64,000 bases of DNA, taken from positions 416,006-480,005 of the forward strand of contig NW_003314291.1 in the NCBI RefSeq assembly GCF_000143415.4, given 5' to 3'. Source of the DNA: Selaginella moellendorffii. Its lineage: Eukaryota; Streptophyta; Lycopodiopsida; Selaginellales; Selaginellaceae. Both the position numbers and the translations under genes were made by a program. The notes below the pieces were generated by a model. The model did no database searches. It saw only the letters and a program-made list of their open reading frames with translations, and was not told the origin of the DNA. Positions 9,975-21,320 of the stretch are shown here, piece by piece. Positions within the stretch are counted from its first letter, which is position 1; the number at the start of each line of letters is the position of its first letter.

Positions 9975-10139
9975 TGCTTGTTGTGTTCATCATTATTCCT
10001 ACAGCACCAATGTCTCGTCGGTTGGAAGTGGAGTGGAAGCAAATGCGTGAGTTGCCCGAGCAACTGGTACTGGTACAACAAGTGCCACCAATGCCAATTT
10101 GGCTGGAAATGGAGCAAGGACCATTGCATCAGGAACTGA
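9975..10139 (+). pseudogene. Cys/Trp-rich peptide gene fragment 1
   Basis: An open frame of 54 codons has no start ATG. It encodes repeats of the form GWKWSGSKCVSCP, NWYWYNKCHQC, FGWKWSKDHC, ending CIRN and TGA at 10137. Cysteine pairs spaced CxxC alternate with Trp/Tyr pairs. The 5' part with the signal peptide is missing. It is the best preserved 3' end of three related genes within 2 kb. I do not recognise the family; secreted defence-like peptides are a reasonable guess because the relative at 11595 begins with a signal-peptide-like sequence. Confidence 0.5.
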
Positions 10140-10740
10140 CCAAGTTGGAATCCAATATTTGATGGATCATCACAAAATAGTTGTCCCATGTCCATTTAGT
10201 TATGATGAAAGATGTGAGAGAGGCTCGAACTCCCGACCTCAGACTGCCTTGCTTTCTTTCTTTCTAACCTTTATTTATCCTGCGTGAATAATTAGCTGCA
10301 TTCTACAACTAATTTTTACTTCCAGCCAAGAAACTTCACGAACACAAAAGAAGGCTTTAGTACAAGAGAAGTTACCAAAGAAGTATCTATGTCATCTTTT
10401 CAACATTGTTTGAGGTAAACTTCAAGAAAAGTTTACATGAATTTTCTAGTTCACTTGGTTTCCATCCTTCCCCACAGGATTGTGTTGTCTCAAACACGAG
10501 GACCAAATCTGGATCAATCAGTACCCAGTCCAAGCCAAGGCCGCATTGTATCACAGCTTCACATTTGACTTTTTAACGTAGATATTGTCAATGAGTAGCC
10601 CTGAACTAACTTGGAGAAACTTGAAGTGTTGGATGGGAGGATTTACAGTTCTAGGTGGTGACCACGTCTTACAGGATTAGCACTCAAAGTTTCTTATCGT
10701 TTGCAAGTCGAGACAGAGGCAAGAGGAGAGTTTTAAGAAA
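10140..10740. other. Intergenic, no gene seen
   Basis: No coding signal. At about 10213-10240 the minus strand reads like a tRNA T-arm (GGGAGTTCGAGCCTCTC), perhaps a tRNA-derived SINE remnant. A similar one follows the related peptide gene at about 11985, so it probably belongs to the duplicated unit. Confidence 0.4.
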
Positions 10741-11014
10741 ATGGCGAGCAACAAGAAGAGCGTGAGGCAGTGCTCCTGGTGGGAGGCATTGCAAATGCAA
10801 GCGCCCTGACGTGGGAATGCAAGTCAGGGTGGCACTGGGATACGATTAGGAAGAAGTGCGTCTTTGGTACAACAATTCCTGCCACTGATGCCCGGAGTAC
10901 TGGTTCTGGTATACCAGTTCTTGCCACCACTGCTCTGTTGGCACTGGTATGACATCGGTTGCCACCTATGCGAAAATTGGCTGGCGCTGGACTGGAAGGT
11001 TCTGTAAGAACTGA
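10741..11014 (+). pseudogene. Cys/Trp-rich peptide pseudogene 2
   Basis: Starts with ATG at 10741 (MASNKKS) like the relative at 11595. The matching parts are spread over three frames: LLVGGIANASALT for the signal peptide, ECKSGWHWDTIRKKC, then CPEYWFWYTSSCHHC and GWRWTGRFCKN with TGA at 11012. A deletion in the signal region and at least one frameshift disable it. Confidence 0.55.
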
Positions 11015-11594
11015 ATTGCCCATCATTTCCATGCTGAAACTTGTATAATAACCTTTTGGTAAATAAACTGTGTCATCCATTCTACGGTAGTGGAAGTCCC
11101 ATTTCCTCGGCAGGATCGGAAGAGATTTCATCCTGCCTTGCTGCTTGAGTTTCATTTTCTAATATTTCATAAAGTTTTTTCAGAATGTTTAGAAGCTTGG
11201 AGGCCTTTTCTCCACCATATCAATAAGTGCGTTCACTTTTGAAAACATTATCATAGTTTTTAATGCATATGAGGCAATTCATATAAAATAGTGATTGATT
11301 GCAACGAGATAGATAGATAGATAAACATTTTTATAGTCACCGGGATATTTTTGATGATTTCACAAGGAAACTCAAGGTTGTTTCATCTGGATAAAGTCGT
11401 ACACTTGTTTATTGACCCCGTCAATCAAGCACAAACACGACATATCGTGCCCGAGAAGCAGTAAAAACCGTGTACATAGCAGTGTTACTTGGACTCAGCC
11501 TCAAATCCTCCATATAAATTGGCACCATAATACAGCAAAGCAAAGAAGGGATACAAGAAAAGAAATTAGTTTACATTTCTAGATTGACAATACA

Positions 11595-11913
11595 ATGGCA
11601 AGCAAGTCCCAGCTGATGCTTCTGCCCATGTTTGTGACAATCCTCCTGGTTGGAGTGGACGTCAGTGGGATCACCAACGCAGTGGCCCAGCGGCAATGCA
11701 AAATCTGGATGGAACTGGGACGGCCATAAGTGCATCCAGTGTCCCAAAGGCTGGTATTGGTATAGCAGCGATTGCCACCGATGCCTCTCCAGATGGAAGT
11801 GGAGTGGAAGCAAATGGGTGAGTTGCCCGAGAAACTGGTACTGGTACAACAACAAGTGACACCAATGCCAGTTTGGCTGGAAATGGAGCAAAGGACCACT
11901 GCATCAAGAACTA
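11595..11913 (+). pseudogene. Cys/Trp-rich secreted peptide pseudogene 3
   Basis: The most complete of the three. From ATG at 11595 it reads a signal-peptide-like start (about 35 residues, hydrophobic core LLPMFVTILLVG). It then reads, in a shifted frame, SGWNWDGHKCIQCP, KGWYWYSSDCHRC, WKWSGSKWVSCP and NWYWYNNK. One extra base near 11702 shifts the frame. Codon TGC of the relative at 9975 has become TGA at 11857, and another extra base follows near 11890. The ancestral product would have been a secreted peptide of about 100 residues made of alternating Cys and Trp/Tyr blocks. No function can be stated. Confidence 0.6.
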
Positions 11914-13367
11914 ACCAAATTGGAGGCACAAAATGAATTGTGATTTTAAATCTGATTTAAATAAAATCGCAAATTTATTGGGGTGAGAGAGGCTCGAACT
12001 CTCTACCTCAGGTAGAATCAAAGGGCTAATGGAGCATCGGTTAAAAAAAGAGGAATTTATATGGTGTGCAATATATAAATTGTGTGCAGACGATCATACG
12101 CAAAAACTGACATGGTGTCTTCCAATTTGTCTATAATTTTATGGCCATAATATGCCCTTCAGATGGCCATGGCATGTTTCCATTATCACTCATACATTCA
12201 TTGGCATAATTTTGACTTGTTAACTTAGGGTTGGTAGCTTGTCCTGGTCCCTGCCCAAGACGGGATTCAACTGGTATGGTAGATGAGTTTTTCTGCTAGG
12301 AGGTGAAGTCTATTTCCTGTTTGTAGATCATTTGTTTTTTTCAGTTGCAGTGTCGAAACTGTTTGGCCTAAAGTATTTCCCAATGGCGTGTGTGGAACCA
12401 CCTGATGTATGTAAGCTTTTCCTTATCTAATTGGAGAAGCAAGTCTAGTGGAGGATAAAGAACATAGTGTTGCATATCATGGCACTGATGTTTCTGATGA
12501 ATCAAGTGTTGAGAGTGAGACCATTGACGATAGAGATGTTTTTGAGGTAAGTTAAATTATCCATTGTCATACTAATTTTGTACTAAATTTGTATAGTCAC
12601 GAGGCTTTGGAAGTCTAATTAATTTTGTTACTTGGATGCAACTTAAAATTCTCTAAACCAAAACTACTAGTTACCTTGCAACTTACCTTGGAATTTCAAG
12701 ATCAACACTGTACAAGTACATGAGGCTTATTGATCCCAATTGGAGGCATGTATATAACATGATGCTATCAAGAGAGGTATTGAATCTTGTCCAAGCTAAT
12801 ATTTCTATGAATCGTGCTAGCACAAACTGGGGGGTTATCAACTCCGGCTTGGGCTGTAAAACTGCAAGATATCGATTTAGTCAACGCCAAGACACATGAC
12901 TAAAATTGACTAATGAGTATATTCAAATGACATGCCTTATGCACTATGCTATATGGATTGTGAGTTCAATTTTATATTCTACAAACTATTCTTAGGAACT
13001 AATTTTAGTTTTCATTATTGTAGTCTATTGCAAGCATGTGATATACAGTTTTTATGTTATGCAGTGATCTATGGTGCAACTCATTACATTGTTGCTTATG
13101 AGCTCTCAACCACAAAGCAAGCACATGCCATTTTAAACACTTACACATGGGTTGTGAGGCACTTCAGTAGGCCAAAACAATTGAGAAGTGACAATGCTTT
13201 TAAACATAATGAGGTTGAAGTTGATATAGTGAATTGCTAGGGAAAATTTTTATACATAGGACATCAACACAAAATTAAGTATATTACTTTTGTGTCTTTT
13301 GGCTACTCAACTACTCACTACTTTGTTGTAGCACATTGAGCACTTCTAGCACGAACATTTTGAGTGT
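11914..13367. other. Mostly anonymous sequence with a tRNA-like arm and a weak integrase-like fragment
   Basis: At about 11976-12020 the minus strand has a T-arm and acceptor-like end (GAGAGTTCGAGCCTCTC, then ACCCCA). At about 13060-13240 the plus strand reads YGATHYIVAYELSTTKQAHA and PKQLRSDNAF, which weakly resembles a retroelement integrase core, but it is short and broken. The rest shows no gene. The Gypsy element is inserted at its right end. Confidence 0.35.
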
Positions 13368-13833
13368 TGTCGAGGGCTAGAGCCAGCTCAAGAATAAGAC
13401 TTGGTCCAAGTCGGGGTTTTTTCCTTCTTTTTGGTTATAGTGGGGGGAATAAGGGAATATTCTGCTGAAAACAGGGTGTGTCCCTTGGTGCCAGAGGTTG
13501 ACGATAGGGAGGACGGCCAATTGGCAGGCATAGCATGTGTGTAGAAGGGAAGGGAGTAAAATAAAGAGAAGGTCTTGGAAGGATGCCTCGTCCAACAGCC
13601 TTGGAGTGCGTGGAGTGGAGGTTGGCAGTGCAGCGGCGACTACAGTTGTTCGAGGAGCGTATCACAGTGAGAATCGCTCAAGATCAACCAATTTGTGTGA
13701 GTTGTCCAACTTGTGGGCAGCCCTGGGTTAGGATGTTGGCAGAGGTTCTAGCAGAGGTTGTTGACAAGGCTAGAGGCGAGGCGAGGCAGCAGTGATTCTC
13801 CACATCGCTAGTGTGTTGTCGTGAGGAGCGACA
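13368..13833 (+). repeat. 5' LTR of Gypsy element
   Basis: Begins TGTCGAGGGC and ends GAGCGACA. It matches 20850-21315 over its full length with about 16 substitutions and no length change seen. Confidence 0.95.
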
Positions 13834-13946
13834 TCTTTTGGTGCACTGCCCGGGAAGCAAAGCGAGCGTGGAGATTGTGGTAGAAGGGTGAGTGCCAGGA
13901 GAAGCCGGGCTGCCCTTACCAAATCGAGGCCGTTCCTTCTTGGTGT

Positions 13947-15704
13947 ATGAGCCAAAGAAGACAAGAGTATTTGGCAAGACTTGTAGAAGCACAAGAGCGA
14001 GAGGAAAGACGAACGAAGCAGAGACGTGAGAGAGAGGCGAGAATTCTTGCAAGAAATCTGCCACTGGTTCAAGAGCCTGAGAGTCCAAGAGTGAGGAGTG
14101 CAAATCCTCGGCCAAGCAGTCCTGTTAGCAAGCAGGAGAACAATCAGGAACAAGAAGATGAGTGGCAAGAGTTCTAGTCGTCACTGCCACGACAACAGCC
14201 AATAGAGCAGCAACAGCAACCACCAATCCAACAAGTACAACAACCTCGGCAGCAACAAGCAAGGAATATGGCAACGACAAAAATGAAATATACCATCTTT
14301 AATGGTATGGGAGATCCAGATGCCCACGTGACAGCGTTTGAGAATACATCTACAGCAAATGATGAGGTAGATGCAGCAGATCGCAGGAAACTTTTTCCAG
14401 CCACGTTACAGGGCGTAGCTGCAGAATGGATGGCTCAAGTTCCAGCAGCGACAGATTGGGCAGCATTGAGAGCATCCTTTTTGGCTACCTTTCGGCCAGT
14501 AGGCTTTTCACAGCAACTCATGAGTGATCTGAGTCATTTTCAACTCTTGCCTGGCGAGAGTTTACAAAGCTATACATTAAGGTTCAAGGGATTGATCCTC
14601 AAGAAGCAGCCACAACCGACAGAAGAAGAGCAAGCACAGTATTACACAAATGGCTTGCCTCATGCGGTTAGCTTTCATGTCTCGTGCCATAATCCACAAA
14701 CTTTGGCCGATGCAATTTGTCTGGCGGGAACCTGGGAGCAAGCGCAGCTCAAGATGAGACACCACTTCAGTAATCTTGGACTGGGAGCTTTCGGCGATGG
14801 AATGATGAATTCCATGATGGGAGGACTCGGAAGCACACCGCAACAACCAATACCTACTGGACAGCAGCCTTTTGGAGTCTTTGGAACAAGTCTTGGGATG
14901 ATGGACTATAGCCGCCAACAACAGCAACAATGGCAAGCTTCAACAAGTGCAGTTCCAAATCCAGCGGCAACTACAGTGGACATCCAAGCAGAGATGAAGA
15001 AAATAAAGGAAGACATGGTGGAAGCCATGACAAAAAAGATGAGTGACTTGCAATTGAACTGGGTCAGAGGGGTACAAAGCAGGCCACAGCCCGTGCAGCA
15101 GCGAGAAAACATCTGGTGTGTGCGATGCAACAATTATGGACACTACCCAAATGAGTGTCCACAACTAGTGGTGAATCGAGAGAAGTGTCAGTATTGCTGG
15201 CGAACTAATCATCACTCAGAGGATTGTTTTTACAAGCCAGGAAATCCAGCAATCCCTGCAAGTTACATCCAAACTGCGCCATCATCACCACCATCTTCGG
15301 CTCAAGCATTGACCTTCTTTCAACGCCCGTTTTCTCCTCTAGTCCAGACCATGAGCTATAAGCCAGTGATTTAGGGGTATACGCCAGATATGATTCCAGT
15401 ATATGCAGCAGCACCAATTCCAGGTGTCCGTGGACGAGGAGCTCCCCGTAGAGGACCTGTTCAATGCTGGAATTGTGATGAGATGGGCCACATTTCACCA
15501 AACTGTCCACATCCCAGGAAGCAGATTGGGTACCAGCCCATATGTGGAATCTGTCAGACACAGGGCTTGCACGAGCAGGACAATTGCCCGCATAAGCTCA
15601 AGCCAAGCAAGGGGAAGGGGGTTGTAGAAAGCAATGCAATTTTTGTCCAGCAAGCTGCACCAGAATCTGGAGTCGGAGGCGTCAACAGATGGAGAACTCT
15701 GTAA
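13947..15704 (+). pseudogene. Gypsy gag with four zinc knuckles
   Basis: One frame runs from ATG at 13947 to 15704 with in-frame TAG at 14175 and 15372. It has a charged N-terminal coiled-coil-like stretch, a Gln-rich linker, and the Retrotrans_gag capsid core (about 14280-14770, with AAEWMAQVPAATDWAALRAS). Four Cys/His knuckles follow: CVRCNNYGHYPNEC, CQYCWRTNHHSEDC, CWNCDEMGHISPNC and CGICQTQGLHEQDNC. The gag packages element RNA. TAG at 15372 falls between knuckles two and three. It may be a mutation or a programmed stop; other TAGs downstream make mutation likelier. Confidence 0.85.
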
Positions 15705-17763
15705 TTGAGGATGCTGAGGAGAAGGATGACCCAGAGAAAATTGCAAGAAAGAACCGCAAGGAGAAAAGAGAGAGCAAGCAGCCCAAATCAGATCCACCGG
15801 CTACAAATGACCAAGATAAACCAGTCCCTGATTCTGAAATAACTACCCCAGCTAGGGCTCTTGACAAGGGCCAGGGAATTGCCAAGGCGCTACGTAAAAA
15901 GTGGAAACGAGTGCTGAATCTGGAAATGCAGCCGTACAATATTCTTCAAGACTTGGATAGTCAACGCCTAAACATCACATTCGCCCAGCTTTTGCAATTG
16001 GCTCCAGGCATGAGGAAAGTGTTGGCCGTGGCCATGAAGGGACATCGAGAAGTACTGGTTAATTCAGCTTGGCCCCTTATCACAGATCTCAGTTCCCCCT
16101 GTATAGATGTGGAGACGCAAGGCGAGCTGATCCGTCGTGCTGTGATCAATGGTGGAAGTGCGGTGAATATTTTGCCTGAGGAGACCTGGCGAAAGTTCAA
16201 TCTTCCAGAACCAGTTCCAGTGCCATTTATGGTTAAAATGGCCGACCAGAGATGTCTCCAGCCAAGAGGAATCGTGACCGGTGTTCGCACTCAGATTGCT
16301 GGTCTAGTTTTCCACATCGATTTCGTGGTTTTGAGGATGAAGGAGGGCATGTTGGGCTATCCACTGCTGCTCGGACGTCCTTGGCTTCTCCAAGCGGCAG
16401 CTGTGCATAATTGGCGTACAGGAATTCTTGCCATTGGCAATGGCAATAATCGTGTTAAAGTCCAAGTTCATTTTCGCCCTAGGGCACGGCGAGTACTTGG
16501 GGCAGAACAGGAGGATGAAGACAGCTCTGATACATCCAATTCTAGCAGCCAGACAAGCAGTGAGGACGATGAGGAGGATAGCAGCAGCACAGCCAGTTGT
16601 GAGGAGCTAGAAATGGTGGATGTGGCTGCTATCACCAAGAATTCCTGGGGTAAGCCTCTTTCAGCATGCAACACTGAGGAGCTTGAGAGCTGGCTGTGGG
16701 GAAAGGATGGAGAGTTGCCTTTCGGCAGTGTTCAGGTGGTGGAAGAAGAGACTGGTGCCAGACAGTGGCGAGGACGGAGCCCTTTTCCTCGCTACATCAC
16801 TACGGTGCTACACGAGAAGTGGATGCACGGAACAATTTTTTGAGCGAGGAACTAGTTGCCACTTGCCAGCTCGAAGCTATTCTAGTGGAGCAGCCATGTT
16901 GGGCTATGCGAGCAGGGGAGTTGAAGCGGATAGTATATAGAGTTCCAGGTTTGATGATCAAGATACCAGAATTTCCAGTCGACTTGGATTTTCTAGTGGC
17001 ACCTTGGAAAATGGACAACTATATCCTGCTGGGACGAGATTTCTTAAAGGCAGCAAGAGTATCTCATCAGTGGAATGATCCGCTTCACTTGTGGATTCCA
17101 AATCCACATGGCAGTGACAGAGTGCAGATCGGCATGGAAGAAGGGGATGAGCCCAGAGAGCAAGTTTTTATCACGGTGTTGGAATCAAGAGCTGAAAATC
17201 AAGCTGTGCCAATGCCAGTTGCGTTCCAGACAGTGGACAGTTCTAAGGCCTGGATGGGAGGAACCAAAGCGATGCATCTCACAACATCTTTGGAGAATGT
17301 GGAACTCACAGCAATGGTGGATCTAGAAGCACTTGGCAACTTTTTGACAAAAGATGGAGCAGCTCGAGCAAGCTTGGCGATTATTGCTCTTCCTGAGCAT
17401 TACATTGCCGTTTGTGCCGATGGTGGAGTTTTTCCAGTGCTGGGTCTCGTGAGTTCCAACATGGTGATTGGTGAGGGAGACTTTCACGAGGTGCCTTTTT
17501 ATGTGATCGAGGGCACTGTGACCAGCGTACCAGTTACTTTGGGAGCAGCTTGGCTTTTCCAGGTACAGGCTAGTCACGACTATGTGACTGGTACTCTGGT
17601 GGTGGAAGATGATAATCATCAATATCGGACAATCATCTTGTCTGATATCAGTGCGTTTGATTATCACTTTTCTTACATGCTGAAAGTCGAGAAGGCTTCA
17701 AGGTTAAAAAGCAAGGAAGTGACAGCATGCAAGGATCGTAGTATGCTCAAGTCATCACCAACT
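15689..17763 (+). pseudogene. Gypsy protease-like region (duplicated retropepsin-like units)
   Basis: The frame shifts near 15690 and again near 16845. VINGGSAVNILPEETW (about 16138-16185) matches the retropepsin active-site region with Asn in place of the catalytic Asp. LLGRPWLLQAAAVHNW is the usual downstream motif. Two further units follow: YILLGRDFLKAARVSHQW (about 17030) and LGAAWLFQVQASHDYVTG (about 17540). Three related units in series suggest repeated duplication of the protease domain. The span ends at TAG 17764. Confidence 0.7.
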
Positions 17764-17766
17764 TAG

Positions 17767-19638
17767 CTAATTCAGATCAGAAATGGACCTCAAGATCTAG
17801 CTGGTCATCAACTTTCCGTGGACGTGGTGCCAACAGCTGATTTGGAAGCAGGAAATTATCCCAGCTATTTTTTTAAGGAGCAGGTTGCTGATCTTCCACT
17901 CAAGGAGACTTCCGCTCGTTCTCAAGTCGATTCAGATTATTTTGGAAGGGCACCCCAGACACAGGCTGTGTTTATGGAGCAGGTTGGTGACGAGCGACGT
18001 GAGTTACTAGTGGGACACCAACTCACCAAGGAGGAGGTGGAAGCTTATCGTCAACTATTTTTGGAGTTTCAAGATGTGTTCGCATGGAGCTATGCTGAAC
18101 TTGCTGGAGTAGATCCGGAGTTGGTGCAACACAAGATTCCCTTGCTTCCAGATGCGGTGCCACAGCGGCAAAGAGCTTATAAGATGAATCCAAGCTATGC
18201 TAAGGCTGTGCGTGAAGAGCTTTAGAAGCTGTTGGATGTAGGATTTATTGAAGAAGTGGAGGCTACAGATTGGCTCTCGCCAATTGTAGTGGTCTGGAAG
18301 AAGAATGGAAAACTTAGAGTGTGCGTGGATTATCGCCGCCTTAATGCTGCAACGAGGCGGGATGGATTTCCTCTTCCCTTCACAGATGTGGTAGGGAAGG
18401 AGTTGTACAGCTTTATGGATGGTTATAGTGGATATAACCAGATCCAGGTGGCTCCTGAGGATCGAGCAAAGACGGCATTCATTACAGAGTGGGGCTGCTA
18501 TATTTTTCGTGTTATGCCATTCGGTTTGACGAACGCACCGGCTACTTTCCAACGTGTGGTGACTTCAGCATTCAGATCTCTTCTTCATGAGAGTGTGGAA
18601 GTCTTCTTGGATGACTTCTCAACTTTTGGAAGCTGTGGAAAACATCTGGAGCAACTCCGTGCAGTGTTCCAACAATGCCGAAAGTTTGGTATTTCTCTTA
18701 ATCCTGGGAAGTGCCAATTCGGAGTAACGCACGGCGTGTTGCTTGGCAGGGTCGTCTCAGCTCGAGGCTTGGAGGTGGATCCTGCAAAAGTGAACGTAGT
18801 GGAAGAGCTTGAGGCACCACAGACCGTGAGGGAGCTACAAGCTTTTCTCGGCCATGTTGGTTATCACCGATGCTTTATCCGGCATTATGCCGATGTAGCT
18901 TTTCCTTTGACAGGCCTCTTGAAAAAGAATGTTCCTTTTGCGTGGACCCCTGAGTGCCAAGCTTCCTTTGTACAGTTGAAGCGAGCCTTGACGACCGCTC
19001 CAATTCTTAAGCCACCAGACTGGAATTTGAAATTCCATGTGCATGTCGACACCTCAGCTTTTGCTATTGGTGCTGTTTTATGCCAGCCAGTTAATGGTTG
19101 GGATCATCCCATCTTTTATTCGAGCAGGCAGTTATCTCTGGCTGAGAAGAATTATACAGCCACTGAACGCGAGGGCTTCGGAATGGTGTTTGCTATTTCC
19201 AAATATCGCCACTATCTGCTGGGAAAGCCATTCCTCTTCTATCTGGATCACAAGGCACTGCGCTATCTTATCAATAAGCCCTGTCGACACGGCCGAATCA
19301 CTCGCTGGTTGCTTCTGCTTCAAGAATTCGAATTCGAGATCGTGTTGAAGCCGGGAAAATCTCATGTAATGCCTGATCATCTTTCAAAATTACCAGGAGA
19401 ACCTGCCAGGGAAGGAGTTTATGATGAGCTGCCTGATGCTCCTCTTTTCTTGTTGGAAGGCAGGCAGGTTTCTGCAGAAATTCCAGCTATGTTCTCAACT
19501 CGAGCAGAAGCAGAGGAGCTACTGTTATACCAGGTTGTAGCTGTGCCGGAGTGGTATCAGGGTATTGCAGAATTTCTGGCTGCTGGCAGATTTCCTGATG
19601 ATATGCCGAAGGTGGCACAGAAAAGGCTTCTTTACTAG
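17767..19638 (+). pseudogene. Gypsy reverse transcriptase and RNase H
   Basis: Same frame as the preceding pol part. TAG at 18223 interrupts just before the reverse transcriptase core. Motifs: SPIVVVWKKNGKLRVCVDYR (about 18275), FMDGYSGYNQI, VMPFGLTNAPATFQ and the catalytic EVFLDDFSTF (about 18600), where YxDD is F-L-D-D. RNase H follows with FHVHVDTSAFAIGAVL and YFYLDHKALRYL-like sequence (about 19035-19275). TAG at 19636 separates it from integrase. Expected to copy element RNA to DNA in the virus-like particle when intact. Confidence 0.9.
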
Positions 19639-20778
19639 TCACGAGCTTTCACCCTGATTGCTGGCCAGCTTTATAAGGAGGGAAGAGATGGTGTTCTGAG
19701 GCGCTGCATTCTTCCTCATGAGGTGCAGCAGGTGATTTGCTCTTGCCATGATTCTCCCTACGGTGGGCATTATGCAGCAGCAGCAACTATACGGCTTGTG
19801 CTCCAAACTGGTTATTGGTGGCCAACGCTCCAGCAGGATGTGGCAAAATTTGTGAGAAGCTGTGATCCATGCCAGCGTGTTGGGCATCCTACTCGATGAG
19901 ATGCAATGCCATTACATCCGATTATTCCAGCTCTACCTTTTGAGAAGTGGGGAATCGACTTCATGGGGCCGTTCAAGCCTATGCGACATCACCGGAATCG
20001 TTATATCTTGGTCTGCACAGACTATGTGACCAAGTGGGTGGAAGCTGAGGCTTTTACTGAGGACACGGCAGAGAAGGTAGCAGGATTCCTCTACAAGAAT
20101 ATCATCACGCGCTTCGGATGCCCACTTGAGCTTATGAGTGATCGAGGTACGCATTTTATTAATGCGGTCATTGCAGCTCTCACAGCCAAGTATGGCATTT
20201 CCCATCGACGTTCGACGCCATATCATCCAAGAGCAAACGGCCAAGTTGAGAGAACCAATAAGACACTATGCGACACCATGACTAAGCTTTGCAACGCAAG
20301 TGCTAGCGACTGGGATACCAAGCTTCTTGATGTGCTATGGGCTTACAGGGTTGCCTACAAGGTAACTACACGGTTCTCACCATTTCAATTGATTTATGTC
20401 CAGGAGGCGATCCTTCCTCTCGAGCTGGAAGTTCCTTCTTTGCGGACAGCGGTAGCTCACAATTATGACTGGGATGGAGCTGTTCAGCAGCGGCTAGAGC
20501 AGTTGGAGAAGCTGGATGAGACTCGCCTCCTTGCTTTCCAAGCCCGTGAAGTTCTCCAACGTCAACGCAAGAAGTGGTATGATCGTCATTTACGAGCTAA
20601 GAGTTTTCAGGAAGGAGATCTCGTGCTGCTGTATGAGAGCAAGTACTGGAAGCGTCCGGGAAAGCTTAAGATCTGCTGGATTGGGCCTTATCGCATGAAG
20701 GCTGTGAATATCAATGGCTCAGTCAAGCTGGAGGATTTTGCTGGTAATCCTTTGCCCACACCGGTGAACAGAGCTTGA
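19639..20778 (+). pseudogene. Gypsy integrase
   Basis: The zinc-binding part has HDSPYGGHYAAAATIRL and CDPCQRVGHPTR, followed by TGA at 19898. The DDE core keeps its acids: D in VCTDYVTKWVEAEAF, D in LMSDRGTHFINAV and E in ANGQVERTNKTLCDT. The C-terminal part has GDLVLLYESKYWKRPGKLK and no chromodomain. The frame ends in TGA at 20776, about 70 bp before the 3' LTR. A purine-rich GCCGGGGTGAGA next to the LTR is the probable polypurine tract. Confidence 0.9.
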
Positions 20779-20849
20779 CTGCGGTGCTACCAAGTTCCAT
20801 CTGGAGAGGAGTGCTCCGGGGACGGAGCACAATAGTCGCCGGGGTGAGA

Positions 20850-21315
20850 TGTCGAGGGCTAGAGCCAGCTCAAGAATAAGACTTGGTCCAAGTTGGGGTT
20901 TTTTCCTTCTTTTTGGTTCTAGTGGGGGGAATAAGGGAATATTCTGCTGAAAACAGGGTGTGTCCCTTGGTGCCAGAGGTTGACGATAGGGAGGACGGCC
21001 AATTGGCAGGCATAGCATGTGTGTAGAAGGGAAGGGAGTAAAATAAAGAGAAGGTCTTGGAAGGATTCCTCGTCCAACAGCCTTGGAGCACGTGGAGCGG
21101 AGGTTGGCAATGCAGCGGCGACTACAGTTGTTCGAGGAGCGTATCACGGCGAGAATCGCTCAAGATCAACCAATCTGTGTGAGTTGTCCAACTTGTGGGC
21201 AGCCTTGGGTTAGGATGTTGGCAGAGGTTCTAGCAGAGGTCGCTGACAAGGCTAGAGGCGAGGCTAGGCAGCAGTGATTCTCCACATCGCTAGTGTGTTG
21301 TCGCGAGGAGCAACA
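20850..21315 (+). repeat. 3' LTR of Gypsy element
   Basis: Same length as the 5' LTR; begins TGTCGAGGGC and ends GAGCAACA, followed by the target duplication AGTGT. Confidence 0.95.
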
Positions 21316-21320
21316 AGTGT

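Larger units (their letters stand above)
13368..21315 (+). mobile_element. Full-length Gypsy LTR retrotransposon (Athila/Tat-like)
   Basis: 7,948 bp between two 466-bp LTRs, flanked by the 5-bp target duplication AGTGT (13363-13367 and 21316-21320). The order gag, protease-like, reverse transcriptase, RNase H, integrase is that of Ty3/Gypsy. The integrase tail GDLVLLYESKYWKRPGKLK has no chromodomain and resembles the Athila/Tat group. By eye the LTRs differ at about 16 positions (about 3%), so the insertion is fairly young, yet the polyprotein has several stops and two frameshifts. TGGTGC six bases inside the 5' LTR is a candidate primer-binding site; the tRNA was not identified. Confidence 0.95.

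Noticed and set aside
13060-13240. Integrase-like fragment with LRSDNAF
   Set aside because: Too short and too degenerate to assign; mentioned only as a weak resemblance.
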